The position numbers and the translations under genes are program-made. Below, one piece after another: positions 1 through 6,859 of a stretch of DNA of 20,964 nt (positions are counted from its first letter, which is position 1; each line of letters starts with the position of its first letter). Under the pieces are notes generated by a model. It was given only the letters and a program-made list of their open reading frames with translations. It made no database searches and was not told the origin of the DNA. This stretch comes from a virus, in the IMG/VR virus record IMGVR_UViG_3300042923_000979, positions 1 through 20,964 of that record. One strand, written 5' to 3'.

Positions 1-410
1 TCAAATTCTACTGGTATAAAACTATCGGCCAATACATATTCAACCTTATTTTCACCCAACGGCTTAATAATAAAAGAACCTAACGCAAGCCCACTTTGTA
101 GGTTTTCGTTTAGGTCCTCTATTGCTGTTTCGTATATATCGTGTAGTTTTTTGATTGTAACCTTGGAAGTCATTTCATTCAAGCATACATTAGCAAACTC
201 TCTAGTGATGCCTTGCTCTAGCCTTAAGGAGTATATCGCGTCATTGTCTACCCATCCCGCTTTACCTTTTAGCATATTGGCCCATTCTTCAATTTTATCA
301 ACCATTGCTGCTGAAATTGCAACGTCACTTCCTATTGCCTGTTTTACATTCTTTACTGGGAACATTCTTTTTATCACTTCCTTTACGAATTTGATTATAT
401 TCTTAAACAC
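1..410 (-). CDS. Phage portal protein (N-terminal part, A118/SPP1-like), runs off the left edge
   Basis: The reading frame starts at a GTG (complement of 408-410) immediately after an in-frame TAG, and stays open to the window edge (136 codons). The leader AAAGGCGGTGAT is a near-perfect ribosome site. The protein begins MFKNIIKFVKEVIKRMF and has GKAGWVD, EFANVCLNEM and, near the edge, LADSFIPVEF. This amphipathic start followed by a 'trimmed LE..REFA..' stretch resembles A118-type portal proteins, which form the dodecameric DNA entry ring of the capsid. The position directly after the terminase gene, in the same direction with a gap of about 13 bases, is the standard packaging order. The C-terminal three quarters are missing, so the assignment rests on the N-terminal pattern plus context. 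Confidence 0.8.
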   Translation of the reverse strand, partial: MFKNIIKFVKEVIKRMFPVKNVKQAIGSDVAISAAMVDKIEEWANMLKGKAGWVDNDAIYSLRLEQGITREFANVCLNEMTSKVTIKKLHDIYETAIEDLNENLQSGLALGSFIIKPLGENKVEYVLADSFIPVEF

Positions 411-423
411 CTAATCACCGCCT

Positions 424-2562
424 TTATTGTCCTCGTTTCTTCCAAATAGATTCAGTTGCATATCTTACAGCATCTATAACGTGATCATTACCATCTGGAT
501 ACCCTGATATTACATTACCTTCTTTATCTCGGTCATACTCATAATTAAGAAATTCTTGTACTGCTTCAGGACAACGCACATTATCGATAATGATTTCCTT
601 TAAAGACTGCAGCCACTTATATGAATACTTCCGACTATCAGGTCCTTTAATTGCAGATCTTGTTAACAATCCATAGTTCCTATAATCCCCTACTGATTTG
701 TTCTCTGAACTATCGCACGTTATAAGGTCATTTGCAGTAATCCCTAATTCAAGAAGCTTATCTGCGGTTTCTCTATTAGACTGTTTATTACTGGTGTATT
801 CTTGCCAAATATAAAGCCTATGTTGTGCCGGTTCATACTGTAGTCTAACAAATGAATATAGGTCAGGGTAAAAACCCCAATCGACACCGTTGTATATGCG
901 ATCAAATTGTTTAATCTCATCATCTGTAATAGCTCTTACAATAATATTATCAAATACAGCTCCACCAGTCCCATTTGCAATACCCATATATTCGTTTTCG
1001 TATGCAGTAGGATTAACCTCTTTAAGGAAGTCCGCTTCATCAAGGAAAGGCTTTCCTAGCCATTGCTTTGGTACATCTAAATATGTCGACCAAGTTACTA
1101 ATCTACTTGCTTTCGGTATCTTAATATACTTATTGGCCCAGTTATTAGCGCTCTTTGGAGGGTTGAATGACTTGAATATATATGTCTTCTCACCACCACG
1201 AACTACTGACTGTGTTACTGTTCTAACAGATTCCTCACCTTTGAATTGATCTAATTCTTCGAACCATAATATACCTATATAACCGTTCTCAACTTTCATT
1301 GATGTATCGGTTCTTAGTCCTTGGAGTTTTTCTCTATTTACTTTAATACGCCTGATAGCCTCTTTCTTCAATGCAGGAGCCTTAATACCCTTTGATTTCA
1401 TTGGATCATCATTACCACGGAAGAATATCTTTTGTCCTGTGCTTTTCTTTGTAATCTCCATAGGTGACACATTGCACTTATATTCATCCTCTAATCCTAA
1501 TGCTGATATTGCCCAGCACATTTGAGCATATACCGAATCCCTTAATGTCTGCCCTACTTGCCTAAACACTGCAGCGTGTATATCAGGATTCTTTTCTAAC
1601 AAATCCACTATTTCTAGTGAAATAAATGAAGACTTTGTGGAACCTCTACCACCAGGGAATACGTATTCGTTAAAAACTTGTTGCTCTATATCATGAATAA
1701 CCTTAATAAAGGCTGGAGCTATCATTGTAGCTGGAATACCGGTGTATTTAACTCCTTCGGTATGATTATCAGGCTCCATCTTCTTGTATTCAAGTTCGAG
1801 TTTCTTGTTGTCGAAGTCTATTTTATGTCTATCGAGAGGATTATACAGGAAGTGCTTATCTAGCCAATCCATCGACTTCTGTTTGTCAAACAATTTAATA
1901 GACACTCCGTCTCTGCCTTGTTTTACCTCAGATATGAGCTGTGTGTCTGTATTTGACGATTCTTTAAGTGACACTGTACTGACTTCAATGGTCTGCTTCT
2001 TACCATTTTTATCGTAAACTACGGCGCCATCTTCTATTACAGTCTGTTCATAATTCCCAAATGATAAATAGTCACCTATATCGGAAAAGGCTATTCTCAT
2101 GTGCAGCTCGACTATATCTTGTTCTTTGATTGCTATTTGCTCACATTTCAATGCATTTAATCGTTGCACTTCTTGCTTTATCTCACTATTTTTCCATAGT
2201 GTACTAGCATTACTACAGGCGCTTTCATACGTACATTGATAAGCCTTTTGATAGCTTTGTGCTGCATTAAATGACTTACTGTAATATATACAAAAAAGCC
2301 TTTGTTCGTGGGTAAGGTTCTCATTTAACATAGTTCCCTTAATCCCATCATCAATAGGCTTTGTATTCTTTTTTTGTATGCACACCTTTTCTTTTTTTGT
2401 GTGCACACCTTTTTTATTATCTTTAGACCATTTATATCTTGTTTTCCAAGACTTTACTGTATTTATAGTTACATCATATTTCGTGGCAATATTTCTATAT
2501 TTCATACCGCCTGTATAATCTTTTTCTGCTAATTCATAGTTTGGAGCTTTTACTTCACTCAT
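424..2562 (-). CDS. terL: Terminase with small-subunit-like N-terminus fused to large subunit
   Basis: DNA-packaging motor and nuclease. Residues below are counted from a GTG at 2571. The better start is the ATG at 2562 (three codons later), because AGGTGGTGAT is then correctly spaced. Residues about 12-50 form a helix-turn-helix like phage terminase small subunits (KYRNIATKYDVTINTVKSW). Residues about 85-140 match the Terminase_2 small-subunit pattern (LTHEQRLFCIYY, FNAAQSYQKAY). The large subunit follows: Walker A GGRGSTKS at 307-314, Walker B ILWFEEL at 434-440, and a C-terminal RNase H-like nuclease with acidic residues in VDWGF (D564), TCDSSE (D620) and DGNDHVIDAVRY (D700). At 713-715 residues it is far longer than a usual large subunit of about 420-480. 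No separate small-subunit gene lies upstream. The upstream neighbour is an accessory gene ending in a terminator. Confidence 0.93.
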   Translation of the reverse strand: MSEVKAPNYELAEKDYTGGMKYRNIATKYDVTINTVKSWKTRYKWSKDNKKGVHTKKEKVCIQKKNTKPIDDGIKGTMLNENLTHEQRLFCIYYSKSFNAAQSYQKAYQCTYESACSNASTLWKNSEIKQEVQRLNALKCEQIAIKEQDIVELHMRIAFSDIGDYLSFGNYEQTVIEDGAVVYDKNGKKQTIEVSTVSLKESSNTDTQLISEVKQGRDGVSIKLFDKQKSMDWLDKHFLYNPLDRHKIDFDNKKLELEYKKMEPDNHTEGVKYTGIPATMIAPAFIKVIHDIEQQVFNEYVFPGGRGSTKSSFISLEIVDLLEKNPDIHAAVFRQVGQTLRDSVYAQMCWAISALGLEDEYKCNVSPMEITKKSTGQKIFFRGNDDPMKSKGIKAPALKKEAIRRIKVNREKLQGLRTDTSMKVENGYIGILWFEELDQFKGEESVRTVTQSVVRGGEKTYIFKSFNPPKSANNWANKYIKIPKASRLVTWSTYLDVPKQWLGKPFLDEADFLKEVNPTAYENEYMGIANGTGGAVFDNIIVRAITDDEIKQFDRIYNGVDWGFYPDLYSFVRLQYEPAQHRLYIWQEYTSNKQSNRETADKLLELGITANDLITCDSSENKSVGDYRNYGLLTRSAIKGPDSRKYSYKWLQSLKEIIIDNVRCPEAVQEFLNYEYDRDKEGNVISGYPDGNDHVIDAVRYATESIWKKRGQ

Positions 2563-2604
2563 AATCACCACCTGCCATTTTTAGTATATTTTATGCATAA
2601 TAAA

Positions 2605-2625
2605 AGAGCCTATATTATAGGCTCT
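2605..2625 (-). terminator. Intrinsic terminator of the 302-residue accessory gene
   Basis: A perfect 9-bp stem (AGAGCCTAT / ATAGGCTCT) with a 3-nt loop is followed on the minus strand by TTTTATT. The stop codon of the upstream gene (complement of 2615-2617) lies in the loop. It separates the accessory block from the terminase gene. Confidence 0.85.
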
Positions 2626-3523
2626 GTGATTTCATTTCTATAAATTTCAGCATATTTTCTGTCAACCCTTTTAAATCAGGTTGTTCAGGAAAAAGAACTT
2701 GTACTTCCCTTGGTGTATCGATTGCAGCATATATTTGGACACCGCTTTCTAATATTCCATCTAATTTAGAAAGGCATTTTTCAACTTTAGCCTCTTCTTC
2801 TGGGTCTAATTCTTTACCAAAACTCTCTTTTAGTTCATCAACATATTTTTGCATAATTATTTTTGTTTTTTCTTTCATTATAAGATTTAACCCCTGAGAT
2901 ATTTCAGCTTTTTGAACCATTTCCCTACTAAATGTTTCTAATTGCTTTATTGCTGCTAAATCAGCCTTCGCCTTTATTGCCACATTTACAACATAACCAA
3001 CACTTTTTAAAAATACATATGTTCCAGCCAATACCAACCACATTGAACCAACGTCAGTTTTTAATACAGTAGATGTTTTACCATCTTTCTCAATCACTGG
3101 GCATTGATTTAACACAAAATCTAAATCATCAAATAACTTTACAAGCTTATTTAGTTCAATTCCATCTGGAATTTTTACTTCTAAACTATTCTCATTTTCT
3201 TTGTAGCCTAATGATTCATATAAATCAATTATTGCTTGCATATAAGTAATTAGCTTATTTAATTTATCTTTGAATTTATTTAAATTAGCTCCATTAAATT
3301 CTATATAATCTCGGTATTTATAAACAGTAGGTACAATTTCATATACTTCATCTAAATGTTCTTTCAAACATGATATACTATACAAATTATCGATTCCTTG
3401 TTTTATACTAGGCCATTTCCCAACTCTATACTCGTCTCTATTAGGTGCTATTTGTTCCCCTGTTACATTTTCAAAAAGATCAATATTATTTTTACACAAA
3501 TAATAAGTTGTATATAATCTCAT
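2615..3523 (-). CDS. Uncharacterised membrane-associated accessory protein (302 aa)
   Basis: Function not recognised. The protein is mostly alpha-helical and charged, with one hydrophobic stretch at about residues 157-183 (DVGSMWLVLAGTYVFLKSVG) that could be a membrane segment. Just before it is FVLNQCP, and just after it a Lys/Ala-rich helix. The order 'F..NQCP ... DVGSxW ... hydrophobic ... KAxxxxxKQxE' recalls, from memory, a family of bacterial proteins of unknown role. The C-terminal 120 residues look like long helices. Start ATG with AAGGGGGAT upstream. The gene has its own promoter and a terminator over its stop codon, so it is a self-contained unit, the signature of a lysogeny-expressed cargo gene ('moron'). 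A role in superinfection exclusion or defence is possible from the context only. Confidence 0.72.
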   Translation of the reverse strand: MRLYTTYYLCKNNIDLFENVTGEQIAPNRDEYRVGKWPSIKQGIDNLYSISCLKEHLDEVYEIVPTVYKYRDYIEFNGANLNKFKDKLNKLITYMQAIIDLYESLGYKENENSLEVKIPDGIELNKLVKLFDDLDFVLNQCPVIEKDGKTSTVLKTDVGSMWLVLAGTYVFLKSVGYVVNVAIKAKADLAAIKQLETFSREMVQKAEISQGLNLIMKEKTKIIMQKYVDELKESFGKELDPEEEAKVEKCLSKLDGILESGVQIYAAIDTPREVQVLFPEQPDLKGLTENMLKFIEMKSQSL

Positions 3524-3552
3524 TATTTATCCCCCTTGTATAATTTTCCATA

Positions 3553-3581
3553 ATTATACATCATATTACATTATTTTGCAA
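3553..3581 (-). promoter_or_regulatory. Sigma-A-type promoter of the 302-residue gene
   Basis: Minus strand: TTGCAA (complement of 3576-3581), 17-nt spacer, TATAAT (complement of 3553-3558), then TATGG. It closely resembles the promoter of the 175-residue gene at 4607-4635. Confidence 0.8.
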
Positions 3582-3640
3582 TATAAAGACCTACGGTTTC
3601 GATATAATTATTATCTCATTCGTTTGTATTGCTGTATAAG

Positions 3641-3663
3641 AAAAAGAACCCTGTTACGAGTTC
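3641..3663 (-). terminator. Probable intrinsic terminator downstream of the 175-residue gene
   Basis: On the minus strand GAACTC-GTAACA-GGGTTC forms a 6-bp stem (one G-U pair) followed by TTTTT. It would end transcripts coming from the gene at 4052-4579 after a 3' untranslated region of about 390 nt. Confidence 0.6.
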
Positions 3664-4051
3664 CTTTAAAATTAACAAATAAAAATATGAAACTATAACT
3701 GCTTAATATGAATAATAAAATACTATCTGAACAATAATAGTATTACAGTACTATTTACGACTTCATGTTATGATTGCTTGTCTTGTTAATAATATATACT
3801 CCTATATAAATTATTAACTGCAAACTTAACAAGAAGTCTATATCAACAATAAATATGCATATAATACACTTCCTTTCTTTCCATTGAGGTGTGATATTAT
3901 TATGCTTATTTTATTATTATATATTCATAGATAATAATTTTTAAAAGGTACCAAGTTTATAAAACGAATGCTCTAAATTTATTTAAGCATTAACTAATAA
4001 TTGTGTATGAAAATATCTTTTTTCTACAATCGTACTTTCTTTAATATACCT
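3664..4051. repeat. Non-coding AT-rich interval with nested inverted repeats
   Basis: No credible gene is visible on either strand. It contains: (1) overlapping, mutually exclusive dyads AATACTAT (3719-3726) / ATAGTATT (3737-3744) and AATAGTA (3736-3742) / TACTATT (3749-3755); (2) nested dyads CTTGTTAA (3782-3789) / TTAACAAG (3826-3833) around TTAATAAT (3786-3793) / ATTATTAA (3810-3817). A plus-strand TATAAT (3860-3865) and a GAGGTGTGAT ribosome-site-like string lead only into a 10-codon ORF starting at about 3901. The interval may be 3' untranslated sequence or a regulatory region. Confidence 0.5.
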
Positions 4052-4579
4052 TTATTTCTGTTTTTTTAATGGTTTAATAATAAAGCAATTTATAAGAAAC
4101 AACATAATACCAATACTTGCAACCATACTAATATTAATTAATATTATTGATTTAATAATTTCATTTCCACTCGACTTCACTAACTCTGCAACGGTATTTG
4201 TATTAATTGTTATTATTGAGAATATGGAAATGAATAAAGCTATTATAGCTATAATATTTATGTATATCAAGTTTATATTACTGTCCATTTTTTTTATTTT
4301 TTCTCTCAATTCATCCACTTCACCTATAGCAGTAAACGTATCTGCTACTAGATTTTCTTTAACTTCCTTAAGCTTACCCTCATTATCGCTATTTGTTAGT
4401 TTATAATATGTTTTATTGTTATTTTTGATACCCTCTATTAACTTATTCTTAATCAATTCATCAATACATATTTTTATAAGGTCTTTATCAAAATTTGTTT
4501 TTTTATAAAGCTCTTCTAAATCTATTGGTTCTTTTGCTTTTGTAATTTCTTTATACATCTCTCTGGTCAATGGATTCAT
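4052..4579 (-). CDS. Uncharacterised protein with N-terminal winged helix and two C-terminal membrane helices (175 aa)
   Basis: Function not recognised. Residues about 1-62 look like a winged helix-turn-helix (EELYKKTNF, KICIDELIKNKLIEG, then a short beta wing with NKTYYKL). A helical linker (65-100, Lys/Glu-rich) leads to two clear membrane helices at about 103-125 (IYINIIAIIALFISIFSIIT) and 143-168 (IIKSIILINISMVASIGIML), ending in a basic tail. The layout is a cytoplasmic sensor or DNA/RNA-binding head on a two-helix membrane anchor. Start ATG with AAAAGGGGT upstream; it has its own promoter. The family is uncertain. Two-helix membrane modules occur as effectors in several phage-defence systems, but that link is inference. 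Confidence 0.72.
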   Translation of the reverse strand: MNPLTREMYKEITKAKEPIDLEELYKKTNFDKDLIKICIDELIKNKLIEGIKNNNKTYYKLTNSDNEGKLKEVKENLVADTFTAIGEVDELREKIKKMDSNINLIYINIIAIIALFISIFSIITINTNTVAELVKSSGNEIIKSIILINISMVASIGIMLFLINCFIIKPLKKQK

Positions 4580-4606
4580 ATTTACCCCTTTTTATCGTTT
4601 ACCATA

Positions 4607-4635
4607 ATTATACATCGTTTTAAATATCTCTGCAA
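4607..4635 (-). promoter_or_regulatory. Sigma-A-type promoter of the 175-residue gene
   Basis: Minus strand: TTGCAG (complement of 4630-4635), 17-nt spacer, TATAAT (complement of 4607-4612), then TATGG. It begins directly after the terminator of the candidate small RNA. It shares TTTATATTGCA and GATGTATAATTATGG with the promoter at 3553-3581. Confidence 0.8.
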
Positions 4636-4637
4636 TA

Positions 4638-4659
4638 TAAAAACCACCCAGGGGAGTGG
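4638..4659 (-). terminator. Intrinsic terminator of the candidate small RNA
   Basis: On the minus strand CCACTC-CCCT-GGGTGG forms a 6-bp stem with a 4-nt loop (one T-G pair), followed by TTTTTATA. It lies immediately upstream of the promoter for the gene at 4052-4579. Confidence 0.8.
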
Positions 4660-4809
4660 ATGGTCTTTAGGGCATAAAACTCTAGGGAGAGCATTTTTTG
4701 ATATCCTTATGTTATTAGGGCGATATCTATTCCCAAATCAGTCACCAAGCTTTGACACTTGGCAACCGTACACCACAGGAGGTCAACTGATAGCAAACAC
4801 TACCTTGAC
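4638..4809 (-). ncRNA. Candidate structured small RNA (about 170 nt)
   Basis: A GC-richer island in very AT-rich surroundings, with no ORF. On the minus strand an extended -10 (TGATATATT, complement of 4816-4824) would start it near 4809. Predicted helices in order: P1 ATCAGT/ACTGAT (4786-4791 with 4737-4742), enclosing P2 GACC/GGTT (with a wobble pair) and P3 CCAAG/CTTGG (4758-4762 with 4745-4749), a three-way junction; then P4 GATATC/GATATC (4722-4727 with 4700-4705); P5 CTCT/AGAG (4688-4691 with 4680-4683); and the terminator. GCCCTAA occurs twice, in the P4 loop and before the terminator, and the P5 loop also holds CCCT. It matches no RNA family I can name. Alternatives are a long leader for the next gene or a packaging-related site. 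Confidence 0.5.
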
Positions 4810-4868
4810 ACCTACAATATATCATAAAAAAGTGTATCATAATATATCATGTATATTTAATAATTAAT

Positions 4869-5462
4869 CTAACTAACTGTTGCCATTTTCCTTAAGTAAG
4901 CTCTTGTTTTATCAAGTAGTTCATTTGATGCATTATAAATTAAATTGCTTGTATCTTTCTTTTCTTTGCTAACTCCATATGTAATGTTGTTATCTTGTAA
5001 ATATTTATAACATAACAAAATAAAATCTCTATACTTTTCATACATTTCCTTATCCATAAACGATGAATACCTCGTTAAGATTAAATGTAATTCAAAACAC
5101 TTTTCCTTTGCCTTTTTTTGTAGACTACAGTCTTCTTGTTCGTGCATATCCATAATACTTTCTATGACTGCATTTGTTGCATCAATTAACTTTGGGGTAA
5201 TTTCTTGATATATATTAAATTCCACATCAAAAATTTTCAAATTTTTATATATAATTTGTTCATTTATTGCCTTGTATCTTTCCACTTCCAGTACTAACGA
5301 ATTTTTTAAATATTCAATTTGTTTATCGTACTCCGCAACTTTCTTCTTCATAAACAGATCTGCCCATATTTTAGATATAAATACAGATACTGCAATAATT
5401 ACAGCACTTGCTCCGCCAACAGCTATAACCCCTTTACCAATAATATCAAACACCTTGTCCAT
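4869..5462 (-). CDS. Uncharacterised membrane-anchored helical protein (197 aa)
   Basis: Function not recognised. An N-terminal membrane segment at about residues 8-33 (GKGVIAVGGASAVIIAVSVF) is followed by a basic stop-transfer stretch (FMKKK) and an alpha-helical coiled-coil region (41-65, KQIEYLKNSLVLEVERYK). The remaining cytoplasmic part is all helical, with KIFDVEFNIYQEITPKLIDA and a pattern of charged helices. The layout 'glycine-rich membrane helix, then coiled coil, then helical domain' is shared by many unannotated proteins of prophages and defence neighbourhoods (from memory). Start ATG with GGAGG six bases upstream and a strong promoter at 5494-5522. The candidate small RNA lies just downstream on the same strand. 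Confidence 0.72.
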   Translation of the reverse strand: MDKVFDIIGKGVIAVGGASAVIIAVSVFISKIWADLFMKKKVAEYDKQIEYLKNSLVLEVERYKAINEQIIYKNLKIFDVEFNIYQEITPKLIDATNAVIESIMDMHEQEDCSLQKKAKEKCFELHLILTRYSSFMDKEMYEKYRDFILLCYKYLQDNNITYGVSKEKKDTSNLIYNASNELLDKTRAYLRKMATVS

Positions 5463-5493
5463 ACATAACCTCCAAATTGTCTATAATAATCCA

Positions 5494-5522
5494 ATTATAT
5501 GTTATATATTTTCATTTATCAA
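5494..5522 (-). promoter_or_regulatory. Sigma-A-type promoter of the 197-residue gene
   Basis: Minus strand: TTGATA (complement of 5517-5522), 17-nt spacer, TATAAT (complement of 5494-5499). It is the third independent promoter of the accessory block and differs from the other two in sequence around the boxes. Confidence 0.78.
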
Positions 5523-5545
5523 TATGTTCCTGAGTATGATCTTTT

Positions 5546-5980
5546 TTAATATATTTTAAAATTAGTAAGTGCTTTACTATGCAACCTATGTGTCTGCATC
5601 CAACTGTACCCAATGTCAACACAAATCTGCTCCCACGTCTTAAACTCAATATACCTTTTATGAATGATCTGCGCTTCTACTCCATCCAGGATATCAATAA
5701 TACATTTTTCAATTTCAAGTTTCTTATCCTGGCACTCTTGCTTACACTTTAATATCTTAGATAAAACGTTGTCCAATCTAACAATATAATCAGATAAATC
5801 AGTCTGTATACTCCCTCGAGGCATATCCGTAATGTTTTGTATTTTAGCTGATTCCTCTGAGGCCCTTAGAGATTCAAGTTGCTCACCCAAAGATACTAAC
5901 TTTCTACAAAGCCTTTTATATTCATTTAGATACTCTTTTTTTGTTTCATTATTCTCTTTTTTTATATCGATCTCTTGCAC
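5546..5980 (-). CDS. Sigma-region-4-like phage late-gene regulator (DUF1492/ArpU-like)
   Basis: The C-terminal 45 residues (EAQIIHKRYIEFKTWEQICV, then DIGYSWMQTHRLHSKAL) follow the sigma-70 region 4 / ArpU pattern of a 'hhxxRY..xxxW..ia..lgys..tv.rlh..aL' helix-turn-helix. The N-terminal part is a charged helical region. Such small proteins activate late (packaging and structural) transcription in phages of Gram-positive bacteria and sit at the boundary between early and late genes, as here. An ATG exists at 5998 without a ribosome site. The GTG at 5980 has AAGGGGTGAT correctly placed, overlapping the stop of the upstream gene, so I chose GTG (144 residues). A sigma-like regulator of this type may drive the terminase/portal operon; no target promoter could be identified. 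Confidence 0.8.
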   Translation of the reverse strand: MQEIDIKKENNETKKEYLNEYKRLCRKLVSLGEQLESLRASEESAKIQNITDMPRGSIQTDLSDYIVRLDNVLSKILKCKQECQDKKLEIEKCIIDILDGVEAQIIHKRYIEFKTWEQICVDIGYSWMQTHRLHSKALTNFKIY

Positions 5981-5984
5981 TTTA

Positions 5985-6158
5985 TCACCCCTTACCATTC
6001 TTATTCATACAACTCCAAGTATGAAAATAACTCTTTTGCCCTTTAATTATTCTACAGTAGCTCCACTTGATGCCAGATTCTATATAAAATTCTTTCCCAC
6101 AGCTTGGACAAATTTCAAATCTACCTAGCTTGGTATCTATCGTTATTTCTTCTTTCAT
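5985..6158 (-). CDS. Small phage zinc-finger protein (57 aa)
   Basis: The frame contains CPSCGKEF and, about 26 residues later, YFHTWSCM: a CxxC ... HxxxC zinc-binding knuckle typical of tiny phage proteins. The stop TGA is embedded in the ribosome site of the following regulator gene, so the two are probably translationally coupled. The ATG at 6158 is the only conventional start downstream of the preceding gene's stop, but it has no good ribosome site (AAAGAGGT lies 17 nt away). The open frame continues upstream through the end of the gene at 6193-6786, so a +1 frameshift fusion cannot be excluded. Role unknown; nucleic-acid binding is plausible. Confidence 0.55.
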   Translation of the reverse strand: MKEEITIDTKLGRFEICPSCGKEFYIESGIKWSYCRIIKGQKSYFHTWSCMNKNGKG

Positions 6159-6192
6159 CGGAAAGATATGATGTACCTCTTTTCTAAGAGGC

Positions 6193-6786
6193 TTATCTGG
6201 GTTTCTTAGCTTGTACTTTGCTATCCCTAAATAGTTCCTTTTCTTTCTTACTAGGCTTGGTGAGATTATTCTGAACAATAAATCTATAAAGTGAACTCTT
6301 AGGTACACCAACTACTTTAGCAACATCTGCAATGATCATATCTTTATCGATATATAAATCCTTTACAAGTTCTACAGTTAATTCAACTTTAGGAACACTT
6401 TTATCAGCTTCAATTACACTTTTTACTGTTTCAACTACATTTTCCTTAGTTTTTATTCCACTTTGCTCCATTTCCTGTACAGTTTTTTCAAACTCCGGAT
6501 TGATGGTAGATGTTTTTATTGGACCAGGATTAATCAACTGCTCTAGCTCTGCAACTTTTTTCTTCTTTTCATCCACCAGAGTATTAAGAACTATAGTTTT
6601 TAATCCATTCATTACTTTTTCATCAAGAACTACTCCAAGAAATGTCGTTCCACCGTTGTTATGTATACATACTTTACTTTGTTCAGCAAGTGATAATATG
6701 TTTTCAAACTCTTCAATTTCGCCGCTTAGCCTATTTCCTTGTACCATTCTTTTGTTCCATTGTTCTAATAAATTTTTAGTTTCCAT
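6193..6786 (-). CDS. Phage helix-turn-helix protein (197 aa), function unknown
   Basis: The N-terminal half has a charged coiled-coil-like part (FENILSLAEQ; residues 68-85 rich in Lys/Glu) containing FLGVVLDEKVMNGLKTIVLN. A variable linker follows, and then at about 140-172 a resolvase-like helix-turn-helix (VKDLYIDKDMIIADVAKVVG, then VPKSSLYRFI). The tail is basic. Start ATG with AGGAGG nine bases upstream. It is likely a DNA-binding accessory or regulatory protein of the middle region. It sits first in a minus-strand group with the zinc-finger protein and the late regulator, facing the divergent small membrane gene at 6860. A small-terminase role was considered, but the terminase gene already carries that region. 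Confidence 0.7.
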   Translation of the reverse strand: METKNLLEQWNKRMVQGNRLSGEIEEFENILSLAEQSKVCIHNNGGTTFLGVVLDEKVMNGLKTIVLNTLVDEKKKKVAELEQLINPGPIKTSTINPEFEKTVQEMEQSGIKTKENVVETVKSVIEADKSVPKVELTVELVKDLYIDKDMIIADVAKVVGVPKSSLYRFIVQNNLTKPSKKEKELFRDSKVQAKKPR

Positions 6787-6813
6787 ATTGTTTTCCTCCT
6801 AAGTTTTTTCATT

Positions 6814-6849
6814 CCATAAATATCCATAATATGATATAATTATTTATGG
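6814..6849 (+). promoter_or_regulatory. Promoter -10 flanked by a perfect inverted repeat
   Basis: TATAAT at 6835-6840 precedes the plus-strand gene. It is bracketed by CCATAAATA (6814-6822) and TATTTATGG (6841-6849), a perfect 9-bp dyad that would span -35 to +3. The -35 itself is poor. The dyad is a good candidate operator; the right arm also overlaps the start of the ribosome site. Confidence 0.5.
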
Positions 6850-6859
6850 AGGTGTTGTT

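Noticed and set aside
3884-3931. Plus-strand mini-ORF with a good ribosome-site-like leader (type I toxin idea)
   Set aside because: It stops after 10 codons, too short for the hydrophobic toxins of known type I systems.
4638-4809. GC-rich island considered as a known riboswitch, hammerhead ribozyme, retron RNA or CRISPR leader
   Set aside because: No CTGATGA core, no recognisable aptamer consensus, no reverse transcriptase nearby. Kept only as an unclassified structured RNA.
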